Of a stretch of 64,000 bases of DNA, positions 31,534 to 40,388 are shown in pieces. The first letter of the stretch is position 1, and every line of letters starts with the position of its first letter. Source of the stretch: Streptomyces sp. RB17 (GTDB lineage: Bacteria; Actinomycetota; Actinomycetes; Streptomycetales; Streptomycetaceae); contig NZ_WEGL01000006.1 in NCBI RefSeq assembly GCF_009604455.1, positions 124,001-188,000 of the forward strand, given 5' to 3'. A program made the translations under genes and the position numbers. The notes beneath the pieces were generated by a model that saw only the letters and a list, made by a program, of their open reading frames with translations, was not told the origin of the DNA and made no database searches.

Positions 31534-34104
31534 TCACTCGTGCGCGATCGCCGCCAGCACGTTCATCCGCGACGCCCGCAACGCCGGCAGCAGCGCGGCC
31601 ACCACGCCCACCACCGCCGAGCCGATCACGACACCGACGATCGTGCTCCAGGGGAACGCCAGCGCCGTCAGCCCGCGCAGCGCCAGCACCTGCTGCATGC
31701 ACACGCCCCACACGAGCCCCAGCGCCAGCCCGAGGACCGCGCCGAACACCGCGATCACCACCGACTCCAGCCGGATCATCCGGCGCAACTGCCGGCGCCC
31801 CAGCCCGATCGCGCGCAGCAGCCCGATCTCCCGGGTGCGCTCCACCACCGACAGCGCGAGGGTGTTGACCACACCGAGCACGGCGATGACGATCGCCAGT
31901 GCGAGCAGCGCGTACACCAGGTAGAGCAGGACGGCGATCTGGTCGTGCACGAGTTGCTTGTAGTCGGTCTGGTTGCGCACCTGGACCTGCGGGAACGGCC
32001 TGAGCGACCGTTCCAGGCGGGGCCGCAGGTCCTTCGGTGCGGTGCCGGAGGACGCGTTGACGTAGAGGGCGGAGTCCTGGGCGCCCGGCGCGTACTTCTC
32101 GAGCGTGGCGAGGCCGAAGTAGAGGCCGCCCTGGGCGCCGAATCCCTCGGCAGACTCCTGTTTGGTGAGTGCGGCGACGGTCAGCTCGGTGTGCCCCCCG
32201 CCCGGGAAGTCGACCGGGAGGACGCTGCCGACGCGCACGCCGTGGTCCCGGGCGTAGCCGGCGTCCATGGCGAGGTGCCCGTCCGCGAGGGCGGCCCGTG
32301 AACCGCCCTGTGCGTAGGTGATGTGCACGACGTCGTCGAGCCGGGCGCCGTACGCGGCGGCGGCCGTCGTGACCCGGGCGCCGTTCGGCAGCCGTACGGC
32401 GACCTGGGTGAGCCGCTGCTGCACGACGAGCCCGACGCCACGGGTACGGGCCAGGGTGTCCCGCACCTGCTTGGTGAACGGGGTGAAGTTGGTGTTCTGG
32501 ACGATGAAGTCGGCGCCGAGCGTCTTGTCGATCTGCCGGTCGAACGACGCGGACATCGAGGCGCTCGCCACCGACATCCCGCCGACCAGGGCCAGGCCCA
32601 CCATGAGCGCGGCGGCGGTGGCGCCCGTACGGCGCGGGTTGCGCAGGGCGTTGCGCTGGCTCATCCGGCCCACCGGGCCGAACAGCGCGGGGAAGGCCGC
32701 GCCCAGCACCCGGATCACCGGCCGCACCAGCAGCGGACCGGCGACCACGGTCGCGATCAGGGTCAGGGCCACACCGAGCCCGAGCAGCGAGGCCGCCTGC
32801 GCGGTCTTGGTGGCCGCCGCGCATCCGGCCAGCGCCGCCGCGCCGACCGCCCCGACCACCGCACCGACGGCGGCCCGCACCTTCAACGGCTTGCCCACGC
32901 CGGCGACTTCGGCGTCCACCAGCGCCGCCATCGGTGAGACGGCCGCCGCGCGCCGCGCGGGCAGATAGGCGGCCACGAGCGTGACGCCGAGGCCGACGAC
33001 GTACGCCGCGAGGGGCGTGCCCCAGCCGATGACCATCTCGGTGGCCTTCAGGTTCATCCCGAAGGCGCTCATCAGCCGGATCAGCCCCAGCGCCAGCCCG
33101 ATCCCGGCCGCGAGGCCGAGCGTGGAACCGACCAGGCCGAGCAGCAGCGCCTCCGTGAGCACCGAGCGCCGCACCTGCCGCCGGTCCGCGCCGAGGGCCC
33201 GCAGCAGACCCAGTTCCCGGGTGCGCTGGGCGATCAGCATGGAGAAGGTGTTGACGATGAGGAACACGCCGACGAGGAGGGCGACACCGGCGAAGCCCAG
33301 CATCACGTACTTGATCACGTCCAGGAACGTGCCGAGGCTGGCCGCCGCGGACTTGGCCTGCTCGTTCGCGGTCTTCAGGTCGTAGGTGCCCGTGCCGATC
33401 GCCCGGCCCACCCGATGCTTGAGCTCCGCGTCGGACACGCCCTTGGCCGCGTCCACCGCGATGCTGGTCGCCTTCGCGGCCGAGCCGAGCAGTTCGCGGC
33501 CCGCCACCGCCGGATCCAGGAAGACCAGGGCTGCGCCGGGGTTGGTGGTGGTGAACGTGGCGATGCCGACGACCCGCACCCGGAACGTGCCCGGCTGCGC
33601 CTGCACGGTCAGCGGGTCACCGATCCGTACGTGCTTCTTGCCGGCCGTGTCGGCGTCCAGCAGCGCCTCACCGGCCCCGTGCGGAGCATGGCCGGCGGTC
33701 AGCTTCACCGGGCTGCGGTGGGTGACGTACCAGGCCATCGCTATGGTCGGGGCGCCGGTGGTCGGGCCGACGGACCGGTTGTGGCCGTCGACCACGACGG
33801 CGTTCTGCACCGACACCTCGGCGCGGGCCGCCGCGACCCCGTCGACCCCCGCCACGCGGTCCCGCAGCGCGGCAGGCAGCGTCTGCACCGAACCGCTGAC
33901 CCGGGCCGACCTCAGGTCCAGCTGTCGCGGCTGGACCGTCACATCGGCGGCGGTGGAGGCGAACAGCCGGTCGAACGTGCGGGTGACGGTGTCGGAGAAG
34001 ATCAGGCTGCCCGCGACGAACGCCACGGACAGGATCACCGCCAGCGCCGACAGCGCGAGCCGCCCCTTGTGCGCGAGGAAACTCCTCAGGGTCGCCTTGA
34101 GCAC
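31534..34104 (-). CDS. MacB/FtsX-type ABC transporter permease
   Basis: This 856-residue permease has an N-terminal transmembrane helix (LALSALAVILSVAFVAGSLIF), a large extracytoplasmic domain, three helices around 265-390, a second MacB-like periplasmic domain, and three C-terminal helices with LARTREIGLLRAIG-type loops (VERTREIGLLRAIGLGRRQ and its duplicate AQRTRELGLLRALGADRRQ). It is two fused FtsX units. The ATPase gene ends five bases before its start, so together they form a MacB-like exporter, probably for a lipid, peptide or antibiotic. Confidence 0.95.
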   Translation of the reverse strand: MLKATLRSFLAHKGRLALSALAVILSVAFVAGSLIFSDTVTRTFDRLFASTAADVTVQPRQLDLRSARVSGSVQTLPAALRDRVAGVDGVAAARAEVSVQNAVVVDGHNRSVGPTTGAPTIAMAWYVTHRSPVKLTAGHAPHGAGEALLDADTAGKKHVRIGDPLTVQAQPGTFRVRVVGIATFTTTNPGAALVFLDPAVAGRELLGSAAKATSIAVDAAKGVSDAELKHRVGRAIGTGTYDLKTANEQAKSAAASLGTFLDVIKYVMLGFAGVALLVGVFLIVNTFSMLIAQRTRELGLLRALGADRRQVRRSVLTEALLLGLVGSTLGLAAGIGLALGLIRLMSAFGMNLKATEMVIGWGTPLAAYVVGLGVTLVAAYLPARRAAAVSPMAALVDAEVAGVGKPLKVRAAVGAVVGAVGAAALAGCAAATKTAQAASLLGLGVALTLIATVVAGPLLVRPVIRVLGAAFPALFGPVGRMSQRNALRNPRRTGATAAALMVGLALVGGMSVASASMSASFDRQIDKTLGADFIVQNTNFTPFTKQVRDTLARTRGVGLVVQQRLTQVAVRLPNGARVTTAAAAYGARLDDVVHITYAQGGSRAALADGHLAMDAGYARDHGVRVGSVLPVDFPGGGHTELTVAALTKQESAEGFGAQGGLYFGLATLEKYAPGAQDSALYVNASSGTAPKDLRPRLERSLRPFPQVQVRNQTDYKQLVHDQIAVLLYLVYALLALAIVIAVLGVVNTLALSVVERTREIGLLRAIGLGRRQLRRMIRLESVVIAVFGAVLGLALGLVWGVCMQQVLALRGLTALAFPWSTIVGVVIGSAVVGVVAALLPALRASRMNVLAAIAHE

Positions 34105-34108
34105 CCGG

Positions 34109-34909
34109 TCAGTCCTCTCGGACGGTGTCGTCGTCGCCGAGCCGGCCCCGGACCACGTCGAACTGCTTCATCCGTTCCAGTACGGCGTCCGCCGTCGGCC
34201 GTTCCATGTCGTCCACGATGCGTCCGTCGGCCAGGAACAGCACCAGATCGGAGTGGGCGGCCGCGCCGGGGTCGTGCGTGACCATGACCACCGTCTGCCC
34301 GAGATCGTCCACCGCCTCGCGCAGAAAGCCCAGCACCTCCAGACCGGCCCGCGAGTCGAGGTTGCCGGTCGGCTCGTCGGCGAAGATCAGCTCCGGCCGG
34401 GAGGCCAGCGCCCGCGCGCACGCGACCCGCTGCTGCTGACCGCCGGAGAGCTGCGCGGGCCGGTGCGTGAGGCGGTCGCGCAGGCCGAGCGTGTCGATGA
34501 CCTGGTCCAGCCACAGCGGGTCGGGCTTCCGGCCCGCGATGTCCATGGGCAGGGTGATGTTCTCGGCCGCCGTCAGCGTCGGGATGAGGTTGAACGACTG
34601 GAACATGAACCCGACCCGGTCCCGCCGCAGCCGGGTCAGCTCCCGGTCCCGCAGCCCGGTGATCTCGGTGTCGCCCAGCCACACCTGACCCGCCGACACC
34701 GTGTCGAGCCCCGCCAGACAGTGCATCAGCGTGGACTTCCCGGACCCCGACGGCCCCATCACGGCGGTGAAACGGCCCCGCGTGATGTCCACGTCCACCG
34801 AGTCCAGGGCCAGGACGGCCGTTTCGCCGGAGCCGTACGCCTTGGTCAGTGCGCGGGCGCGGGCCGCGACGGCGCCGCCCGGCGCGTGCTGCGCAGCAGG
34901 TGTGGTCAA
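34109..34909 (-). CDS. ABC transporter ATP-binding protein (MacB/LolD type)
   Basis: This 266-residue ATPase has Walker A GPSGSGKST, signature LSGGQQQRVACARALA and Walker B LIFADEPTGNLDS; the Q-loop and VTHDPGAAAHSD switch region are intact. LolD/MacB-type ATPases have this LDSRAGLEVLGFL context. It is the first gene of the two-gene exporter operon, four bases before the large permease. Confidence 0.95.
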   Translation of the reverse strand: MTTPAAQHAPGGAVAARARALTKAYGSGETAVLALDSVDVDITRGRFTAVMGPSGSGKSTLMHCLAGLDTVSAGQVWLGDTEITGLRDRELTRLRRDRVGFMFQSFNLIPTLTAAENITLPMDIAGRKPDPLWLDQVIDTLGLRDRLTHRPAQLSGGQQQRVACARALASRPELIFADEPTGNLDSRAGLEVLGFLREAVDDLGQTVVMVTHDPGAAAHSDLVLFLADGRIVDDMERPTADAVLERMKQFDVVRGRLGDDDTVRED

Positions 34910-34991
34910 GACTGCCTCCCGGTCGCCTGAACCGCCCGTCCCGGGCGAGCGTAGGGGACAAGCCGGTCCGGCGCACCGATCCCGCGCGCCC

Positions 34992-35021
34992 TTGCTTTGC
35001 TAGCGTCTCGGCGCTAGCGTC
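34992..35021 (+). promoter_or_regulatory. Leaderless promoter with direct-repeat operator
   Basis: GCTAGCGTC occurs at 34999-35007 and again at 35013-35021, a 14-base period; each contains the palindrome GCTAGC. TTGCTT (34992-34997) and TAGCGT (35015-35020) are 17 bases apart, and initiation seven bases on falls at the A of the ATG (35027). The -10 is inside the second repeat, so binding there would block transcription. Confidence 0.6.
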
Positions 35022-35026
35022 GAGGC

Positions 35027-35272
35027 ATGGCGAAGACTCAGCTGAACGTGCGCGTGGACGAGGGCACCGCCCGCGCGGCCCGCGAACGCGCCCTGGCCCG
35101 CGGTATCAGCGTGAACCGCTACATCGAAGAGCTGGTCAGACAGGACGCCGGGGAGGCCGGCCGTACGTTCGTCGAGGCCGCCGCCGACTTCATGAAGCAG
35201 TACGAGTCCGTGTTCACCGAGGAGTTCACCGAGACCCGCGGCACCGGTTCCGGCGTCGGGGACGGCCGCTGA
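35027..35272 (+). CDS. Ribbon-helix-helix antitoxin-like DNA-binding protein
   Basis: This 81-residue protein opens with MAKTQLNVRVDEGTARAARE, a ribbon strand followed by helices (ARGISVNRYIEELVRQDAGE), the RHH fold of Arc/MetJ-type repressors. The C-terminal half (TFVEAAADFMKQYESVFTEEF) is an acidic helix likely to wrap a partner. The Fic/Doc-like gene starts four bases after its stop. The promoter carries a direct-repeat operator and appears leaderless. It is inferred to be the antitoxin and autorepressor of the pair. Confidence 0.85.
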   Translation: MAKTQLNVRVDEGTARAARERALARGISVNRYIEELVRQDAGEAGRTFVEAAADFMKQYESVFTEEFTETRGTGSGVGDGR

Positions 35273-35276
35273 TCCC

Positions 35277-35651
35277 TTGAACGAGCTCAGCATCGACCTC
35301 CCCTGGCTCCTCATGCTCGCCGAACAGAGAACCCCCGGGGACCCGCAGGTCACCGACTGGGGCGCGCTGGTCGCCGCCGTCGCCCGGCATCGAGCCGAGA
35401 TATTCGGCGTGCCCGTGTACGACGACGCGTACGCCCGTGCCGCCTCCCTGCTCCAGTTGCTGATCCACCTGCCGGCGCTGGAGCGGTCCAACGCGCTGTT
35501 CGCCTCGGCGGTCGCCTACGCCTACCTGGTCACCAGCGGCGTGAAGGTGGTCACCACGCCCGAGCAGGTGCGGGACCTCGCCCGGCTGGTGAAGGAGGGC
35601 GCGGCGGGCGTCGACGACATCGCGCGCGAACTGCGCCGCTGGAGCCTGTGA
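35277..35651 (+). CDS. Degenerate Fic/Doc-like toxin component
   Basis: This 124-residue helical protein has a TTG start at 35277. From memory, close Streptomyces homologues are annotated as Fic-family toxin components. It keeps the Doc-like length and a C-terminal core helix LLIHLPALERSNALFASAVAYAYLV (His64 is the first residue of the motif place; the rest split for length). The Fic motif HxFx(D/A)GNxR is not kept: it reads His-Leu-Pro-Ala-Leu-Glu-Arg-Ser-Asn. It may have no nucleotide-transfer activity or a changed one. It follows the RHH antitoxin gene by four bases. Confidence 0.7.
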   Translation: MNELSIDLPWLLMLAEQRTPGDPQVTDWGALVAAVARHRAEIFGVPVYDDAYARAASLLQLLIHLPALERSNALFASAVAYAYLVTSGVKVVTTPEQVRDLARLVKEGAAGVDDIARELRRWSL

Positions 35652-35711
35652 GGTCTGGTTCGTCGCGCCGGGACCCGACCCGCAACCGGAGCTGCCGGGC
35701 CGGGCCTGTGT

Positions 35712-36401
35712 TCAGCGCGTGTCCGGCTCGTCCGGCCGCCAGGCGACCCCGAGGGTGCAGTACGACGACGGCAGCGCCGGTCCGTTCTCCGGCATGAGTA
35801 CCTGCCGCTGGGGGCCGAGTGCGAACCCGGCCTCGCGCAGCGCGGCCACCGGCTGCCGGGCCAGATGGCAGCCGCCGGTCAGGGTGGGCCACAGGGTCCG
35901 GTCCAGCGTGCGCTGGGTCAGCCGCATCGCCGGGCCGCCGCCCTGGCCGTGCTCGAAGAACCGCACCTGGCCGCCCGGTTTGAGCACCCGTCGGAGCTCG
36001 CTCAGCGCCCGTGGCACGTCCCGCACGCTGCACAGCACGAGGGACAGTACGGCCGCGTCGAAGGCCTCGCTCTTGACCGGCAGCGCCTCCGCCGCGCCCG
36101 GCACCACGTCGACCGGGATCTGGGCCCGCAGGGCCGACTCCAGCGCCAACTGCCTGAGCAGAGGCTCCGGTTCGATCGCGACGACCTCCGCGACGGTGCC
36201 GGGATAGTGCGCGAAGTTCAGTCCGTTGCCCGCGCCGATCTCGATGACGCGTCCGGACAGCCCGGTGAGCAGCCGCTCCCGTATGCCGGCCATGCCCAGC
36301 CGGGTCTCCGCGGTCACGCTGTACCGGGCGTAGAAACGGGCGAACAGCGGGTGGTGGACGGGGCTCTGCGCCACCTTGTCGGAGCCGGACAGCAGCCGCA
36401 T
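35712..36401 (-). CDS. Class I SAM-dependent methyltransferase
   Basis: This 229-residue methyltransferase has motif I VIEIGAGNGLNFAHY, motif II VVAIEPEPLLRQLA and the post-II segment FDAAVLSLVLCSVRDVPRALSELRRVLKPGG. The overall form is Methyltransf_11, and AxHP(F/L)FARFYAR near the N-terminus (HHPLFARFYARYS) is seen in phospholipid N-methyltransferase-like members. No substrate can be assigned. It is convergent with the toxin pair and isolated from bioD by the repeat tract. Confidence 0.9.
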   Translation of the reverse strand: MRLLSGSDKVAQSPVHHPLFARFYARYSVTAETRLGMAGIRERLLTGLSGRVIEIGAGNGLNFAHYPGTVAEVVAIEPEPLLRQLALESALRAQIPVDVVPGAAEALPVKSEAFDAAVLSLVLCSVRDVPRALSELRRVLKPGGQVRFFEHGQGGGPAMRLTQRTLDRTLWPTLTGGCHLARQPVAALREAGFALGPQRQVLMPENGPALPSSYCTLGVAWRPDEPDTR

Positions 36402-36477
36402 GGTGAACCTCCCGGGGGACGGCCTAGGAGGAGTTTCCCCCGTATGGCGCTTTTCGCACCCTCGCTGCAGCGCACGT

Positions 36478-36530
36478 CACGGGGCTCCGCCCCGAACCCC
36501 GCCAGGGGCTCCGCCCCTGGACCCCGCCTT
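36478..36530. repeat. Streptomyces GGGGCTCCGCCCC hairpin element, two copies
   Basis: GGGGCTCCGCCCC at 36481-36493 and AGGGGCTCCGCCCCT at 36504-36518 are each self-complementary hairpins. This is a very common Streptomyces intergenic element. It lies upstream of the methyltransferase. Confidence 0.85.
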
Positions 36531-36679
36531 TGCCCACCCACCACCCGACTCGGTCGGCTGGAGGGCGGACCCGTCACTCGGCTCGGTCGGCTGGAGAGAC
36601 GGCACCCGGTCCACGCGCCGTCCGGTCCCAGAAGCCGCGCCCGGGATACGGCTCCTGCCGGGCCGTGGGGGCCGGCGTC

Positions 36680-37117
36680 GCGTCGGCTACGGGTCTGCCG
36701 GGCCGGGGGTCCGGCGTCGCATCGGCTACGGGCCTGTCGGGCCCAGGGTCCGGAGTCGGGTCGGCTACGGGCCTGTCGGACCTGGGGGTCCCGCGTCGGG
36801 TCGGCTGCGGCCTGTCGGACCTGGGGCCCCGGGTCGGGTCGGCCGCGGGCCTGCCGGGCCGGGGCCCCGCGTTGCGTCGGCTACGGGTCTGACGGGCGGG
36901 GCGGCCCCCGTGTTGCGTCGGCTACGGGTCTGCCGGGCGGGGTGCCGTGTTTCGTGGGCTACGGGTCTGACGGGCGGGGCGGCCCCCGTGTTGCGTCGGC
37001 AACGGGTCTGCCGGGCGGGGTGCCGTGTTTCGTGGGCTACGGGTCTGCCGGGCGGGGGGTCCGGCGTTGCGTCGGCTACGGGCCTGCCTGGCCGGGGTCC
37101 CGTGTTGGGTTCGGCTA
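36680..37117. repeat. About 12-unit, 37-42 bp GC-rich tandem repeat running into bioD
   Basis: Units of the form GCGTCGGCTACGGGTCTGCC plus 17-22 variable G-rich bases recur from 36680 to 37117. Within it, 36881-36958 and 36959-37036 are 78-bp copies with one mismatch, a recent duplication of a two-unit block. The last unit contains the minus-strand bioD stop (37115-37117). Frames on the plus strand through it (repeating GYGS/GLPG peptides) have no start context or known domain; I treat them as non-coding. Confidence 0.88.
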
Positions 37118-37831
37118 CGGGGTCTGGCGTACCCGGAACGCCTCCGCGTTCCACGTCCCGTCCAGTCGGGGTGCCAGCCATGTCGGGGCCGTTGTGCGGA
37201 AGTGGGCCGGTGGGAGGGTCCCCGCTCCGGAGGGGATCGCGCCGAGCAGGGGGGCTTCCGCGACCTCCGGCAGGTCCGTCACGTTGCAGCGGGTGGCGAG
37301 GTCGGGGGAGTCGGGCCAGCTGCCGATCACCAGGCCGGCCAACTCCAGGCCCCGGCGCCGTAGTTCCAGCGCCGTCAGCTCGGTGGTGTTGAGCGTGCCC
37401 AGGCCTGCCTGCGCGACCACCAGCACCGGTGCGCCGAGCAGTCCCGCTGCGTCGGCCAGGGTGCCGCCGGCCGCGTCGAAGCGGACGAGCAGTCCGCCCG
37501 CCCCCTCGACCAGCACCAGATCGTGCTCGGCGGCCAGCTTGGCCGCCCGGTCGGCCACGTCCTGCGGGTGGACGGGGGCCATGCCCGCCCGTCGGGCAGC
37601 CGTGCCCGGCGCCAACGGCTCGGGGTAGCGGGCCAGTTCGGCGGTCGTGACCGGGCCCGCCAGCCGCGCGACCTCGTCGGCGTCCCCGCGCTCGTCCGGC
37701 CGTACACCCGTCTGCGCGGCCTTCAGCACGGCCACCGAACGCCCGGCCGCGAGCGCCGCGGCGGCGACGGCGGCGGTGGTGACGGTCTTGCCGACCTCCG
37801 TGCCCGTGCCCGTGATCACCAGTACCGGCAT
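37115..37831 (-). CDS. bioD: Dethiobiotin synthetase
   Basis: This 238-residue enzyme closes the ureido ring of dethiobiotin from DAPA, CO2 and ATP. The P-loop is ITGTGTEVGKTVTTAA at the N-terminus, the substrate-binding Lys/Thr lie in VAVLKAAQTGVRPDE, and the GAGGLLVRFDAAGG region is typical. The start ATG at 37831 lies one base after the bioA stop. It is the last gene of bioB-bioA-bioD. Its stop codon lies inside the repeat tract. Confidence 0.95.
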   Translation of the reverse strand: MPVLVITGTGTEVGKTVTTAAVAAAALAAGRSVAVLKAAQTGVRPDERGDADEVARLAGPVTTAELARYPEPLAPGTAARRAGMAPVHPQDVADRAAKLAAEHDLVLVEGAGGLLVRFDAAGGTLADAAGLLGAPVLVVAQAGLGTLNTTELTALELRRRGLELAGLVIGSWPDSPDLATRCNVTDLPEVAEAPLLGAIPSGAGTLPPAHFRTTAPTWLAPRLDGTWNAEAFRVRQTP

Positions 37832-37832
37832 G

Positions 37833-39122
37833 TCATCCCTCCCGCGCCGCGGCGCACACCGCGCGCGCGATCCTCGCCACGTCCTCGTCCGAGGTGACGT
37901 ACGGCGGCATCGTGTAGACCAGGTCGCGGAACGGGCGCAGCCACACGCCCTCGCGTACGGCCGCCCGGGTGGCCGCGGCCATGTCCACCTCGTGGTCGAG
38001 CTGGACGACGCCGATCGCGCCGAGGACGCGGACGTCACGGACGCCGGGCAGGTCGCGAGCGGGTGACAGACCGTCCCACAGGCCCGCCTCGATCCGCTTG
38101 ACCTCCGCCCGCCAGTCCTGGCCCAGCAGCAGCTCGATCGACGCGCAGGCCACGGCCGCAGCCAGTGGGTTGCCCATGAACGTCGGTCCGTGCGCGAGCA
38201 CCGGTACCTCGCCCCGCGAGATGCCGTCGGCGATCCGCGCGGTGCACAGCGTGGCGGCCAGCGTCAGATAGCCGCCGGTCAGCGCCTTGCCCACGCACAT
38301 CACATCCGGGGTGACGCCCGCGTGCTCGGCCGCGAACAGCGCGCCGGTGCGGCCGAAGCCGGTGGCGATCTCGTCGAAGACGAGGAGCACGTCGTGCGCG
38401 TCGCATGCCTCGCGCAGCACCCGGAGATACGCGGGGGAGTGGAAGCGCATCCCGCCCGCGCCCTGCACCAGCGGCTCCACGATCACCGCGGCCAGCTCGT
38501 CCGCGTGGCGGGCGATCAGTTCGCGCAGCTGGTCGGCGTACGACTCCTCGTACTCGGTCGGCGGTGCGTCGGCGAACACCTGGCGCGGCAGCACGCCCGA
38601 CCACAGCGCGTGCATCCCGCCCTCGGGGTCGCACACGGACATCGGGTTCCAGGTGTCGCCGTGGTAGCCGCCCCGCCAGGTCAGCAGTCGCTGCTTGCCG
38701 GGCCGGCCGAGCGAGCGCCAGTACTGCAGGCACATCTTGACCGCGACCTCGACCGACACCGAACCGGAGTCGGCGAGGAAGACATGCTCCAGGCCCTTCG
38801 GTGACATGTCGACAAGGTGCTTCGCGAGCCGTACGGCGGGCTCGTGCGTCAGCCCGCCGAACATCACATGGCTCATCCGCCCGAGCTGCTGGTGCGCCGC
38901 CTCGTTGAGGACCGGGTGGTTGTAGCCGTGGATCGCCGACCACCAGGACGACATGCCGTCCACCAGCTCGCCCGAGCCGTCCGCGAGCCGCAGCCGGACC
39001 CCGCTCGCCGACTCCACGACGAGCGGTTCGGCGCGTCCGGGCATCGGGCCGTACGGATGCCACACATGCCGTCGGTCCAGCTCCAGCAGCTCGGGCACGG
39101 TCAGGCCGGGCAGCTCAGGCAT
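37833..39122 (-). CDS. bioA: Adenosylmethionine-8-amino-7-oxononanoate aminotransferase
   Basis: This 429-residue class III aminotransferase makes DAPA from KAPA using S-adenosylmethionine. The start is the ATG at 39122 (MPELPGLTVPELLELDRRHVWHPYG); the upstream frame is Arg-rich. HVWHPYG and MSSWWSAIHGYNHP are the BioA substrate motifs, and the PLP Lys is in VGKALTGGYLTLAATL. It overlaps the bioB 3' end by eight bases, so the three genes are translationally coupled. Confidence 0.96.
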   Translation of the reverse strand: MPELPGLTVPELLELDRRHVWHPYGPMPGRAEPLVVESASGVRLRLADGSGELVDGMSSWWSAIHGYNHPVLNEAAHQQLGRMSHVMFGGLTHEPAVRLAKHLVDMSPKGLEHVFLADSGSVSVEVAVKMCLQYWRSLGRPGKQRLLTWRGGYHGDTWNPMSVCDPEGGMHALWSGVLPRQVFADAPPTEYEESYADQLRELIARHADELAAVIVEPLVQGAGGMRFHSPAYLRVLREACDAHDVLLVFDEIATGFGRTGALFAAEHAGVTPDVMCVGKALTGGYLTLAATLCTARIADGISRGEVPVLAHGPTFMGNPLAAAVACASIELLLGQDWRAEVKRIEAGLWDGLSPARDLPGVRDVRVLGAIGVVQLDHEVDMAAATRAAVREGVWLRPFRDLVYTMPPYVTSDEDVARIARAVCAAAREG

Positions 39123-40302
39123 TGGGCGCGAGGTCCGTCCCGGCGCCCCGGCGGCGAACGGCGACGAGGTCGGTACGCGGCTCCTGCGTGGCCGGCGCGG
39201 CCGTCGTGGCGCACGCACCCGCCGTGCCGCACGCGTCGCCGCTCTCGTGCGCACCCTCGTGCGAGCCGCAGACCGATCCGCAGCCGACCGTGGTCGCGGC
39301 CCGGTGCTCCGGCAGCGTCACCTCGCCGGCGCCCTCCACCTCGAACCCGGCGTCCGCGATCATCTCCAGGTCGGCCTTGCCGGCCTGGCCCTCGCTGGTC
39401 AGGTAGTCGCCGAGGAAGATGGAGTTGGCGAGGTGCAGCGCGAGCGGCTGCATCGTGCGCAGGTGGACCTCGCGGCCGCCCGCGATCCGGACCTCCACGT
39501 CAGGGCAGACGAACCGCACCATCGCGAGGATCCGCAGACAGCGCTGCGGGGTGAGGTTCCACTCCTTGGCCAGCGGGGTGCCCTCGAACGGGATGAGGAA
39601 GTTCACCGGCACCGAGTCCGGGTCCAGTTCGCGCAGCGAGAAGACGACGTCGACCAGGTCCTCGTCGCTCTCGCCCATGCCCGCGATCAGACCGGAGCAG
39701 GCGGACAGACCGGCCGCGTGCGCCTTCTGCACCGTGTCCACCCGGTCGGCGTACGTGTGCGTGGTCGTGATGCCCGCGTACGTCCCCTCGGACGTGTTGA
39801 GGTTGTGGTTGTAGGCGTCCGCGCCCGCCTCGCGCAGCCGCTCGGCCTGGCCGTCGGAGAGCAGACCGAGGCAGGCGCACACCTCGACGGCCTCGTTCTG
39901 CTCCTTGATCGCCTTGATGGTGTCCGAGACCCGGTCCACGTCGCGGTCCGTCGGGCCGCGCCCGCTGGCCACCAGGCAGACCCGCTTGGCGCCTCCCGCG
40001 AGGCCCGCGGCTGCCGCTTGTGAGGCCTCGTCGGGCTTGAGCCAGGTGTACTTCAGGATGTCGGCCTTGGAGCCGAGCCGCTGGGAACAGTAGGAGCAGT
40101 CCTCCGGGCACAGGCCCGACTTGAGGTTCACCAGATAGTTGAGTTTCACCCGTCGCCCGAACCAGTGCCGGCGCACCTTTCCGGCCGCGGCCACCACATC
40201 GAGCAGGTCGTCGTCGGAGGTGGCCAGAACGGCGAGCGCTTCCTCGCGGGTCGGCAGCTCGCGCCGAAGCCCCTTGTCCACCAGCGTGTTCAGCAGGTCC
40301 AT
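39115..40302 (-). CDS. bioB: Biotin synthase with Cys/His-rich tail
   Basis: This 395-residue radical SAM enzyme inserts sulfur into dethiobiotin. The start is the ATG at 40302 (MDLLNTLVDKGL); the frame extends to 40353. CPEDCSYC at residues 65-72 binds the radical [4Fe-4S] cluster. YNHNLNTSEGTY and the Cys/Arg residues of the auxiliary cluster are present. E. coli BioB has 346 residues; here the C-terminal 67 residues add Cys341, 345, 358 and 364 and His333, 348 and 352, a possible extra metal or redox site. It is the first gene of the operon and divergent from bioF. Confidence 0.96.
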   Translation of the reverse strand: MDLLNTLVDKGLRRELPTREEALAVLATSDDDLLDVVAAAGKVRRHWFGRRVKLNYLVNLKSGLCPEDCSYCSQRLGSKADILKYTWLKPDEASQAAAAGLAGGAKRVCLVASGRGPTDRDVDRVSDTIKAIKEQNEAVEVCACLGLLSDGQAERLREAGADAYNHNLNTSEGTYAGITTTHTYADRVDTVQKAHAAGLSACSGLIAGMGESDEDLVDVVFSLRELDPDSVPVNFLIPFEGTPLAKEWNLTPQRCLRILAMVRFVCPDVEVRIAGGREVHLRTMQPLALHLANSIFLGDYLTSEGQAGKADLEMIADAGFEVEGAGEVTLPEHRAATTVGCGSVCGSHEGAHESGDACGTAGACATTAAPATQEPRTDLVAVRRRGAGTDLAPNA

Positions 40303-40370
40303 GAGGCCTGATCCTGTCCTACGGGACCGCCTCGGGCCAAGGAGAGTTTGCACAACGGAGACGGTTCACC

Positions 40371-40388
40371 GTGTGGGTATTGCCACAC
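40371..40388. promoter_or_regulatory. Inverted repeat between divergent bioB and bioF
   Basis: GTGTGGGTATTGCCACAC has perfect 6-bp arms around six bases and lies centrally in the 147-base bioB/bioF spacer. It is a candidate site for a biotin-responsive repressor. It does not match a BirA palindrome or the BioQ consensus as I remember them. Confidence 0.45.

Noticed and set aside
35865..37628. Long plus-strand open frame spanning the methyltransferase antisense and the repeat tract
   Set aside because: It is antisense to real genes on both ends, has Arg/Pro/Gly-rich content and no ribosome site or domain; openness results from high GC.
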